NCBI GenBank assembly: GCA_035602155.1 | Contig: DATNMW010000172.1 | Coordinates: 1-36,957, forward strand | Source of the DNA: Bog-159 sp035602155 | GTDB lineage: Bacteria; Acidobacteriota; Terriglobia; Bryobacterales; Bryobacteraceae | Direction of reading: 5' to 3' | Length of the DNA stretch: 36,957 nucleotides | Shown: piece by piece, positions 7,831-15,781 of the stretch | Layout: every line of letters starts with the position of its first letter | How positions within the stretch are numbered: the stretch's first letter is position 1 | The notes under the pieces: model-generated | Seen by the model: only the letters and a program-made list of their open reading frames with translations | The model's database searches: none | What the model was told of the DNA's origin: nothing | Program-made: the position numbers and the translations under genes

Positions 7831-10683
7831 ATGAGCTCTCGCGCGACGCTAGGCGGACGTGTAACCGGATGTCTGGCGCTCATCGGCGTCTGTCTCGCGC
7901 CTGCGCTGCGGGCCGCGGACCGGATCACCGTGACCATCGACAACAACCTGCGCGTAGCGCTGCCCGGCCATGTAAGTCCGCGGATCCAATCCGGCGTGGA
8001 TCAAGGACCGGTGGATCCATCCATGCAGCTTCCCTTGGTCACCATGGCGCTCCAGCCATCGGCAAGCCAGCAGGCCGCCCTCGACCGGTTGTTGGCGCAA
8101 CAACAGGATCCTGCGTCGCCAAACTATCATGGCTGGCTTACGCCGGAACAATACGCCGACCGGTTCGGAGCCACTCGGGCGGATATGGACAAGATGGTTG
8201 CGTGGCTCGGCCAGTATGGTCTTACCGTTAAGTCCATCGCGCGCGGACGCAATGCGATCTCCTTCGGCGGCGCGGCCGGTCAAATCGAGAGCGCCTTTGG
8301 AGTCGAGATTCATCGCTACCAGGTGGGCGGCGAATCGCATTTCGCCAATGCCGCCGATCCCACGATACCCGTGGCCTTACAAGGCATAGTGCTTGCCATT
8401 CGCGGTCTCAACGACTTTCGGTGGAAGCCCCTGCTTCGGCGCAGCACGCAGCCGCAATATACCCAAGATGGCGCGCATTATCTCGGCCCAAGCGATATCG
8501 CCACCATTTACGACATCGTCCCTCTATACAACGCGGGCATTAGTGGAACAGGGCAGAAGATTGCGGTGGCTGGACAGACCGACATTAATATGTCGGATAT
8601 CGAGGCATACCGCACTTTCTTCGGTCTGCCGGCAAACGATCCCACCGTGGTGCTGGTTCCCGGCAGCCCCGATCCTGGAGTCAGCCAGGACGATCTCCCG
8701 GAAGCCGATCTCGACCTGGAGCTTTCCGGGTCGGTGGCGCGCAACGCCACCATTCTCTTCGTGAATGCATCCCCGAATTTTGGAATTGGCGGCGTCTTCG
8801 CGTCCCTCCAATACGCCATCGACGAGAATCTGGCGCCAGTGGTCAGCATCAGCTACGGCGACTGTGAATTGCAGACGCCGCTCTCCGACGCGCAACTGTT
8901 GGCATCCTGGGCCACGCAAGCCAACGCGCAGGGCCAGACCGTCTTCGCCGCCTCGGGCGATGCCGGCGCGGCGGACTGTTTCTTACCTTCCGACAATTCC
9001 ACGACCGACGGCAACACCAGCTTATCGGTGGATACGCCGGGGTCCGTTCCCGAGGTGACCAGCGTGGGCGGCACGGAGTTCAACGAGGGAAGCGGAAACT
9101 ATTGGAATTCCACCAATGGCAGCGGCCAGGTGTCGGCGCGGTCTTACATCCCCGAGATGGCCTGGAACGATAGCAATCTCGAGGGACAGCCGGCGGCCAC
9201 CGGCGGCGGCGTGAGCACCTATTTCTCAAAACCGTCGTGGCAGAAAGGCACGGGCGTCCCGGGCGGCGCCTTCAGATATGTTCCGGACGTATCGCTGGCG
9301 GCCTCCCCCGACCACGATGGCTACCAAGTCTATACGGGCGGAAGTTTTCAGGTTTTCGGAGGGACATCCGTGGGACCACCGCAATTCTCCGGAATTACAG
9401 TGTTACTGGGGCAGTACCTGGTCGCCAACGGTTTCCAGTCGAGCCCGGCTTTGGGCAACATCAATCCGTCGCTCTACACTCTGGCGGCGGTCTCGGGCGT
9501 CTTTCATGACATCACCGTCGGAAATAACATCGTGGTTCCGTGCGCGCGCTCCTGCACCTTGCCGGCGATCGGGTACTACACCACCGTCGGCTACGATGAG
9601 GTGACCGGCGTCGGGACACCGGATGTCTACAACCTGGTAACGGCGTGGCACAGCCGCGGCGTGGCCACCCCGGTCGGCGTCACCATGAAGCTCGCGGCCA
9701 GCTCGACCAGTGTGACGTTTAGCGGCACAGCGGTCCTGACGGCGACAGTGACAAGCGGCAATGGCGGGACGCCATCGGGCACAGTGGCGTTTTCGACGGG
9801 GACTTTTGCGCTGGGCACGGCCACGCTGTCGGGATCCGGCGCCAGCGCTACGGCCACCCTGACCGTCAGCGGAATTCAGTTCGCGGCGGGCGTCAATAGC
9901 ATCACGGCGACGTACAGCGGCGACACATCCTATTACGGCGAGACGGCCACCGCCAGCGTGACAGTCACATCGCCAACCAACGGCGCGCCCGCCATCGGGG
10001 GATTGTCGAACGCGGCTTCCTATACGGAAACGTTTGCTCCGGGTGGGATTGTGAGTGTCTTTGGCACCAATCTGGCGCCCGCCAGCGCCAGCGCCCCGAC
10101 CATACCTTTGCCCACCATGATGGCCGGGACATGGGCGTCCATCGGCGGGATCGCGGCGCCGCTTTATTATGTGTCGCCTGTCCAGTTGAACATTCAGATT
10201 CCCTACGAACTAACGCCGGGCTCGGTCGCCACTCTACTGGTAGACAATAACGGCGAGAGCACAGCCTTTGATTTCAAGGTAGCCGCCAACGCTCCCGCAA
10301 TTTTCACCACCAACGCGCAGGGTACGGGTCAGGGCGCCATCCTGAACAATTCCTTTCAATTGGTGGATGCGTCGCATCCAGCCACGCCGGGCAGTACTTA
10401 TATCCAGATTTATTGCATGGGCTTGGGCACGGTCAGCAATCAGCCGGTGGACGGCGCCGCAGCGCCCTCCAATCCCCTGGCGGAGACCACCGCAACCCCG
10501 GTGGTGACCATCGGCGGGGTATCGGCGACCGTGACTTTCTCGGGTTTGGCGCCCGGCTTTGTGGGTGAGTATCAGGTGAACGCGCTGGTGCCGGCCGGCA
10601 TCGCCGCGAGCAATAGCGTGCCGGTTTCGATCTCTATCGGCGCGGCCGCCTCCAACAGCGTTACCATCGCGGTGGGTCCGTAG
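7831..10683 (+). CDS. Secreted S53 (sedolisin/kumamolisin) peptidase with Ig-like and TIGR03437-like C-terminal domains
   Basis: A 950-residue exported serine-carboxyl protease. A signal peptide (residues 1-28, ending ALRA) is followed by an activation propeptide (about 40-190) and the S53 domain (about 210-605). Catalytic residues are in place: E291 and D295 (PEADLDLE), oxyanion D377 (AASGDAGA) and nucleophile S513 (FGGTSVGPP). A calcium-site-like 'GYDEVTGVGTP' closes the domain. An Ig-like repeat (about 610-715) precedes a Solibacter-type C-terminal domain (about 719-950, from GLSNAASY to the end). The enzyme probably degrades extracellular protein, perhaps at acid pH. The longest open frame starts at TTG 7741 and overlaps ctaA; ATG 7831 is preferred because it gives a clean signal peptide, although its ribosome site is weak. 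Confidence 0.9.
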   Translation: MSSRATLGGRVTGCLALIGVCLAPALRAADRITVTIDNNLRVALPGHVSPRIQSGVDQGPVDPSMQLPLVTMALQPSASQQAALDRLLAQQQDPASPNYHGWLTPEQYADRFGATRADMDKMVAWLGQYGLTVKSIARGRNAISFGGAAGQIESAFGVEIHRYQVGGESHFANAADPTIPVALQGIVLAIRGLNDFRWKPLLRRSTQPQYTQDGAHYLGPSDIATIYDIVPLYNAGISGTGQKIAVAGQTDINMSDIEAYRTFFGLPANDPTVVLVPGSPDPGVSQDDLPEADLDLELSGSVARNATILFVNASPNFGIGGVFASLQYAIDENLAPVVSISYGDCELQTPLSDAQLLASWATQANAQGQTVFAASGDAGAADCFLPSDNSTTDGNTSLSVDTPGSVPEVTSVGGTEFNEGSGNYWNSTNGSGQVSARSYIPEMAWNDSNLEGQPAATGGGVSTYFSKPSWQKGTGVPGGAFRYVPDVSLAASPDHDGYQVYTGGSFQVFGGTSVGPPQFSGITVLLGQYLVANGFQSSPALGNINPSLYTLAAVSGVFHDITVGNNIVVPCARSCTLPAIGYYTTVGYDEVTGVGTPDVYNLVTAWHSRGVATPVGVTMKLAASSTSVTFSGTAVLTATVTSGNGGTPSGTVAFSTGTFALGTATLSGSGASATATLTVSGIQFAAGVNSITATYSGDTSYYGETATASVTVTSPTNGAPAIGGLSNAASYTETFAPGGIVSVFGTNLAPASASAPTIPLPTMMAGTWASIGGIAAPLYYVSPVQLNIQIPYELTPGSVATLLVDNNGESTAFDFKVAANAPAIFTTNAQGTGQGAILNNSFQLVDASHPATPGSTYIQIYCMGLGTVSNQPVDGAAAPSNPLAETTATPVVTIGGVSATVTFSGLAPGFVGEYQVNALVPAGIAASNSVPVSISIGAAASNSVTIAVGP

Positions 10684-10810
10684 CGCACGCACTCGAGCCC
10701 TGCGCGCGCACCGTTCTATACTAGCCACTGATGAATCCGAAGTGACTTGCGTCCGCCGCTTGCGCCCGCGGCGTTTCGGCAGATCGGGGGCGACGGGCTG
10801 TAAAGACCCG

Positions 10811-13516
10811 TTATTCGGCCCGCAGTGCCGTTAACGGATCGATAGCGGCGGCCCTTCGCGCGGGGACATAACCCGCCACCAACGCTACGGCAGTCAGAAC
10901 TCCGCAGACAGCGGCGAAAGTCCACGGATCCGTGGCGGCAGTGCCATAGAGAAACGCCGCGAACATACGAGTCAGTGCCAGCGATGCGACTATTCCCGCG
11001 GTCGTGCCGGCGATCGCCAATCGCAGGCTTTGGCCCAGCACTAACCCAAAAATGCTGCGCCGGGACGCCCCCAGTGTCACCCGCATGCCAATCTCGAAGG
11101 TTCTTTGCGCGGTGGAGTACGAGACTACACCATAGGCGCCAATGGCCGCCAGCAGCACCGCCGTTCCGGCGAAAGCAACGAAGAGCCAGGTCATAGACCG
11201 GGATTGCCGGGTGGAGTCGTCGATCAGCGATTCCAGCGTTCGGATCTCGCTTACCGGTACGTCGGGATTCAAATCCTTGACCAGCCCGCGGATGCGGCCG
11301 GGAAGCGCCGTAACGTCGCCGCCCGTGCGCACGATCAGCGTCATGGCGGCGGGCAGTTGCCGCTCATTGGTGACCGATTGGGAATAAGGCATATACATCG
11401 CGCCGCGGATATAGTCCGGAGAATGATTTGCCAGGTCGTACTGGCGCACATCGCCGGCCACTCCCACCACCGTCCTCCAATTGCTCTCGAACGCCGGCCT
11501 GATGTGTTTGCCGATGGGGCTCTGGCCCGGCCAATAGCGGCGGGCCGCGGCGGCGCTTACGATCACCACAGGCGCCGACTTCTCCCCGTCGCTCCCGGCG
11601 AACGCCCGGCCCGCGAGAATCGGAATCCGCATGAGATGAAAGTAAGAAGGAGTCACCGCTCCTGCCCAGAACATCGGCCACATACTATGGCCGGGAATAT
11701 ACGGGTGCCCCTCCACAGCTACTGGGATGGAAGGTATGTCGGCCACCATGGGAACGGTGTTCGCCGCCGCGACCTCATGCACTCCGGGGATCGCCGCCGT
11801 CCGGAGCGCCAGCTCGTCGAATAGTGCGATGCAGGCTGCGCGCTCACGGCAGAGAGACTGGTTTGGAGAGACACGGAGAGTGAGAATATGCTCCGGTGCG
11901 AAACCCGGATTCACGCGCGCCAGCCTCCAGAGACTCTTGATCAGCAATCCGGCGCCCACTGCCAGGATTACGGCAAGCGCCACCTCACCCATGATCAGAG
12001 CGCTGCGTACACGCGCTTTGGCGGTGCCCGCCGAGCGCTGCCCCCCGTTCTTGATAGCCCCCGCAAGGTCGTCTCCGCAGGCGCTCAGGGCGGGCGCCAG
12101 CCCGAAGGCCAAGCCGGTCGATAACGATAGCATGCTCACCCACAACACGGCCTGCCAACCCATCCTTATATTGGGCAAGCCGACCGTATTGGCGGGCAGA
12201 GCCGCCTTCAAGAATGAGAAGGCGGACAACGCCAGCACGATGCCCAGCGCGCCGCCCGCGCATGCGAGCGTCACACTTTCGGTGAGAAGCTGCCGTGCGA
12301 TTCTGCCGCGCGATGCACCCAGAGCGGCGCGCAGGGCCATTTCTTTTTGGCGGGAGGTGGCGCGCGCCAGCAACAGGCCGGCCACGTTGACACAAGCAAT
12401 CAATAAGACCAAGCCAATGGCGCACTGCAGGACAATCAGCTTCGCGCGGACGTTGCCGGCCATGAATTCCTGCAGCGGAAGAACGGTAGCCTGAGCGTTC
12501 CAATTGCCCGGCATGGGATAAGGGAACAGGCGGACCATCTGGCGGGTGAGCGACTGCATCTCCCGCCGGGCTTGTTCCAGCGTGGCGCCGGCGCGCAATC
12601 GTGCGATAACCGGCATGAATCCCCGCGCCCAGTAAGCGCCCGCATCGCGGGGATCGAGGTGCAGGGGTATCCAGAACTGCGTGTCATCGCCGGGAAACGC
12701 GAAAGCGGGAGGCATGACGCCCACCACTTGGCGGTCCACGCCGCCGAGCGCGATCACCCGGCCCAGAATGGACGGATCGCCGCCGAATTTATCTTGCCAC
12801 GCCGCGTGGCTCAAGATCACCAGCCGGTCTTGCCCGGGCCGGTCGTCGCCGGACCGGAAGCCGCGGCCCAGTTCCACCGCCGCGCCGAGCACGTCGAAGA
12901 AGTTAGCCGATACCGAACTGCCCTCCAGCCGCCACGCTTCCCGCTCGCCGGTGAGGTTGAGCTCCAGACCGGAGTTGAAGCCCGCCACATCCATGGTTCT
13001 GCTTTGTTGCTGCAAGGCCACCAGACCGCCGGGAGGGTAGTAGCCATCGTTTGCCGCCTGCACCAAGCGGGACGGGTCGGCGTAGGGCAAGGGCCTGATC
13101 AACACCGCGCTCACCACGCTGAATATGGCCGCGTTGCCACCGATGCCCAGCGCCAACGACAGCACCGCCAGAGTGGCGAACGCCGGACTCTTCCTGAGTG
13201 TCCTAATGGCATATCGGAGGTCATACCAGAGGTCCGCCACAACGCTCCCCGCCGGCGTCATTCCAGCAACTGCCGGTTCCCGCCCGGCGGGTTTTTCAAT
13301 TCGCCCGAACGCGGCCAGCGCGTCATTACCATCGAACTCTTCGAGCGCGATCCGCCGCGCTTCCTCTTCGGCGGCGCCACCGGCCAGCAACAGCTCGTAT
13401 TGCCGCTCCAGATGGCCGGCCACTTCCTCGGCGATCTCCGCCTCCCGCGCCGGCGCCAGTCCCAGTCCTGCCAGACGCTTCGCGATTTCCGATTTCCAAT
13501 GGAACGATTCAGGCAC
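10811..13516 (-). CDS. MacB-like duplicated orphan ABC permease with N-terminal helical domain
   Basis: A 901-residue permease with two MacB-core/FtsX units. Residues 1-80 form a charged helical domain (LGLAPAREAEIAEEVAGHLE) found in the longer ADOP proteins, before the first membrane helix (LAVLSLALGIGGNAAIFSVV). The first FtsX block carries 'LLIACVNVAGLLLARATS'; the second carries 'FEIGMRVTLGAS' and ends 'DPLTALRAE'. No ATPase gene is adjacent and the substrate is unknown. GTG 13516 is preferred as start because GGAGG lies six bases upstream; TTG 13531 would put the ribosome site inside the coding region. Such genes are usually found beside a PadR regulator; none is in this window, but an AT-rich inverted repeat sits at its promoter. 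Confidence 0.9.
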   Translation of the reverse strand: MPESFHWKSEIAKRLAGLGLAPAREAEIAEEVAGHLERQYELLLAGGAAEEEARRIALEEFDGNDALAAFGRIEKPAGREPAVAGMTPAGSVVADLWYDLRYAIRTLRKSPAFATLAVLSLALGIGGNAAIFSVVSAVLIRPLPYADPSRLVQAANDGYYPPGGLVALQQQSRTMDVAGFNSGLELNLTGEREAWRLEGSSVSANFFDVLGAAVELGRGFRSGDDRPGQDRLVILSHAAWQDKFGGDPSILGRVIALGGVDRQVVGVMPPAFAFPGDDTQFWIPLHLDPRDAGAYWARGFMPVIARLRAGATLEQARREMQSLTRQMVRLFPYPMPGNWNAQATVLPLQEFMAGNVRAKLIVLQCAIGLVLLIACVNVAGLLLARATSRQKEMALRAALGASRGRIARQLLTESVTLACAGGALGIVLALSAFSFLKAALPANTVGLPNIRMGWQAVLWVSMLSLSTGLAFGLAPALSACGDDLAGAIKNGGQRSAGTAKARVRSALIMGEVALAVILAVGAGLLIKSLWRLARVNPGFAPEHILTLRVSPNQSLCRERAACIALFDELALRTAAIPGVHEVAAANTVPMVADIPSIPVAVEGHPYIPGHSMWPMFWAGAVTPSYFHLMRIPILAGRAFAGSDGEKSAPVVIVSAAAARRYWPGQSPIGKHIRPAFESNWRTVVGVAGDVRQYDLANHSPDYIRGAMYMPYSQSVTNERQLPAAMTLIVRTGGDVTALPGRIRGLVKDLNPDVPVSEIRTLESLIDDSTRQSRSMTWLFVAFAGTAVLLAAIGAYGVVSYSTAQRTFEIGMRVTLGASRRSIFGLVLGQSLRLAIAGTTAGIVASLALTRMFAAFLYGTAATDPWTFAAVCGVLTAVALVAGYVPARRAAAIDPLTALRAE

Positions 13517-13569
13517 GTTCGGCCTCCGCAATGCGGAAGACGCCCGCCGGCACGATATGTTTCATAGCA

Positions 13570-13600
13570 ATATATTGCGCTAAAATATATCGAAAGTCAA
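13570..13600 (-). promoter_or_regulatory. Promoter region with AT-rich inverted repeat (possible PadR-type operator)
   Basis: On the minus strand TTGACT (13600-13595) is a good -35 box. ATATATT (13570-13576) and AATATAT (13584-13590) form a 7-bp inverted repeat with a 7-base spacer, covering the expected -10 region about 60-75 bases before the start codon. AT-rich palindromes of this kind are typical PadR operators, and acidobacterial orphan permeases are often linked to PadR genes. The regulator assignment is inference. Confidence 0.45.
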
Positions 13601-13679
13601 GAGAGGGGCTTTGGTGGGGCATTCAACCTGCCAATGGCGGCGCGCGGCGCTGCCACATTTGGAAGAGCGGCGATCTAGT

Positions 13680-14777
13680 TTACCCGGCGGCCTGCAAGCC
13701 CAGCCCGGGCCGGTCCGACAGAATCAACTTGCCCTTCTCCACCAGCACGCCGGTGAACGGATCGTTCGAGATCAGCAGGTTGCCGTCCAGGTCCGCATAG
13801 TCCACCAGGGGCGAAAGATGCGCGGCCGCCGTCACCGAGACGGAGCTTGAAACCATGCAGCCCAGCATGGTTTTCAGACCCAGCGCCTTGGCCAACTGGA
13901 TCATGCGGTGCGCTTCCAGAATGCCGCCCGCTTTGTCGAGCTTCACATTCACGCCATCGAATGCGCCCGCCAGCTTGGGGATGTCCGCTGCATGCCGGCA
14001 AGCTTCATCGGCGATGAGAGGAACGTGTACGCGGCTATGCACCCAATGCATCTCGTCCAGCATCTCGGCGGGCATGGGCTGTTCCACGAACTCGACGCCT
14101 TGCCCGGCCAGCCAGTCGATCTTGCGCACGGCCACTTCCTTGTCCTTCCAACCTTCGTTGGCGTCCACGCGCAAAGGCTTGTCGGTGGCGCTGCGCACGG
14201 CGGCGATGGTGGCTTCGTCGGTATCCAGGCCCACCTTGATTTTCAACACCGGAAAATCGGCCGCCTCGCGCACCTTCTGGCGGGTGGTCTCGGGATTGTC
14301 GATGCCGATGGAGAAGGTCGTGACCGGCGTATCGCGCGGGTCCAGGCCGAAGTAGCGGTATAGCGGCACGCCCAGCTTCTGCCCCACCCAATCCATCAAC
14401 GCGATATCGATGGCCGCCTTGCCGGCCCACTCGCCCTCCACGCGCGCGAAGACCCGTTGCATGATCTTGGCGAACTGCCACGGGTCGGCCGCGGTCAACA
14501 ATTCGTGTACGGATTCCACGGCCTGCCGCGCGCCTTCCGCATTCTCGCGATAGCGCACGATGGGCGCGCCTTCGCCGTGGCCGGTGACTCCGTCGTTGGT
14601 GTACGCGACATACAGCGTGTCGCGGTAGTCGCTCGACGACATCGTGGTGGTCCAGGTGTGGCGGAGCTTCAGGCGCTTGATCTCGGTGCGCAGGGTGGCG
14701 TGCGGCGCGGCGCTGCCGGAGCGGGCCAGCAGCGCGGGCCATCCGGCCTGCGCGATGAAGAAGTGGCGGCGATTCAT
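13680..14777 (-). CDS. L-Ala-D/L-Glu (dipeptide) epimerase, enolase superfamily, with Tat-like signal
   Basis: A 365-residue enolase-superfamily enzyme. The catalytic barrel shows KxK (K179, K181), metal ligands D205 (VDANEGW), E232 (VEQP) and D257 (IADEA), and the second lysine region VNVKLDKAGG (K279/K282). The D329-L-D331 motif is the signature of dipeptide epimerases, where it binds the dipeptide amino group. The probable reaction is L-Ala-D-Glu to L-Ala-L-Glu in murein-peptide recycling. The N terminus (MNRRHFF, then a hydrophobic run and SGSAAPHA) looks like a Tat export signal, unusual because known YcjG/YkfB enzymes are cytosolic. The ATG overlaps the upstream stop codon as ATGA, with AGGAGG five bases upstream, so translation is coupled to the NlpC/P60 gene. 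Confidence 0.88.
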   Translation of the reverse strand: MNRRHFFIAQAGWPALLARSGSAAPHATLRTEIKRLKLRHTWTTTMSSSDYRDTLYVAYTNDGVTGHGEGAPIVRYRENAEGARQAVESVHELLTAADPWQFAKIMQRVFARVEGEWAGKAAIDIALMDWVGQKLGVPLYRYFGLDPRDTPVTTFSIGIDNPETTRQKVREAADFPVLKIKVGLDTDEATIAAVRSATDKPLRVDANEGWKDKEVAVRKIDWLAGQGVEFVEQPMPAEMLDEMHWVHSRVHVPLIADEACRHAADIPKLAGAFDGVNVKLDKAGGILEAHRMIQLAKALGLKTMLGCMVSSSVSVTAAAHLSPLVDYADLDGNLLISNDPFTGVLVEKGKLILSDRPGLGLQAAG

Positions 14778-15619
14778 TTGATCCTCCTGCAGGCTATCAG
14801 CAAGCTGGTCCAGTGCGCGTCGTTGAGATCGCAAATTTGGACCACGGGACGAATCCAGGTGGTCGCATTGATAAACTTGCCGTCGCCGATATACATGCCG
14901 GTGTGCGTGATGCGATCGGCGGCGCTGCCGAAGAAGAGCAGGTCGCCCGGCTGCAAGTCTTCCCGCTTCACCGCCACTGCGCCCGGCCAGGCGGCTTGTA
15001 TGTCGGCGTCGCGAGGGATTTGCGCGCCGCGCCGCCGGCAGAGCATCTGTGTGAAACCGGAACAGTCGTAGCCGAAGCTGGAGGTCCCTCCCCAGGTGTA
15101 TGGCAAGCCCAGGAACCGGCGGCTCAACTCGATCGCGGCTCCGATGGAGAGCGGCTGGCGGTCGAAGGAGACGTCGCCGCGCTGCAGCCAGCCGGAGCGA
15201 TCGTCGGGCAGTCGTACAGCCAGCCATCGCGGATCCTGGTCGGGTTCGGCAATCGCCTCCAGGCGCGTCTCGAACGGTACCGTCATTAGCGGCTGACGCT
15301 TGGCGACGCTTGGCTCGCGATAGATATTGGCGAACAAGCTTTCGACCGAGGCCACGCGGTCGCCGCTGGCATAGGGTTTCTCGCCGACGGCCAGGCGGCG
15401 CAGATCTTTAGCCGGCATCCAGCCGGTGTACTCATCCGGCGTGCGTACGCGCAGCCAGCCCGGCCGCGTCTCGAGCAAGCCGATGTTAGTTCCATAGATC
15501 GCTTGCGACACCACTTCGGCGTCTTCGCTGGGTTGCGCGTACATGTTGGCAGCGGGCTTCAGGACCACCGCTTCGGGCGCGCTAGCGGCAAGCAGGGCCA
15601 GAGCCATAAATGGGTGCAT
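14774..15619 (-). CDS. Secreted NlpC/P60 cysteine endopeptidase with SH3b domains (YkfC-like)
   Basis: A 281-residue protein with a short signal peptide (MHPFMALALLAASAPEA), two SH3b-like domains (about 20-75 and 85-150) and an NlpC/P60 domain (about 155-275). The catalytic triad is C186 (GYDCSGF), H239 (ITHTGMY) and probably N251 (KFINATT, where many relatives have His). This is the layout of YkfC, a gamma-D-glutamyl-L-diamino-acid endopeptidase that releases L-Ala-D-Glu from murein peptides. That product is the substrate of the epimerase encoded immediately downstream with a 4-base overlap. It probably acts in the periplasm. ATG 15619 is the only start that gives the signal peptide. Confidence 0.88.
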   Translation of the reverse strand: MHPFMALALLAASAPEAVVLKPAANMYAQPSEDAEVVSQAIYGTNIGLLETRPGWLRVRTPDEYTGWMPAKDLRRLAVGEKPYASGDRVASVESLFANIYREPSVAKRQPLMTVPFETRLEAIAEPDQDPRWLAVRLPDDRSGWLQRGDVSFDRQPLSIGAAIELSRRFLGLPYTWGGTSSFGYDCSGFTQMLCRRRGAQIPRDADIQAAWPGAVAVKREDLQPGDLLFFGSAADRITHTGMYIGDGKFINATTWIRPVVQICDLNDAHWTSLLIACRRIK

Positions 15620-15781
15620 GCGGACCTGATCTCAGACTAGCAGCCGGTCGGGCTATGGCGCTTGCAGCCTGCTTCTACGCATGCCAGCGCAAATAGCGCA
15701 CCCTTTGGCCGATAAGATTGCTTGAAATGGTTTGCGGGTGCTCGTCATGGAAGGCGACAGGCGCCATTTTAGGGGGAGTTC

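Noticed and set aside
10684..10810. Terminator between the peptidase and the second permease
   Set aside because: ACGGG/CCCGT (10793-10797 and 10807-10811) is a short stem without a T-tract.
14778..15227. Extension of the epimerase frame into the NlpC/P60 gene (515-residue frame)
   Set aside because: The upstream part overlaps a well-supported endopeptidase gene in another frame; AGGAGG and a Tat-like N terminus mark the start at 14777.
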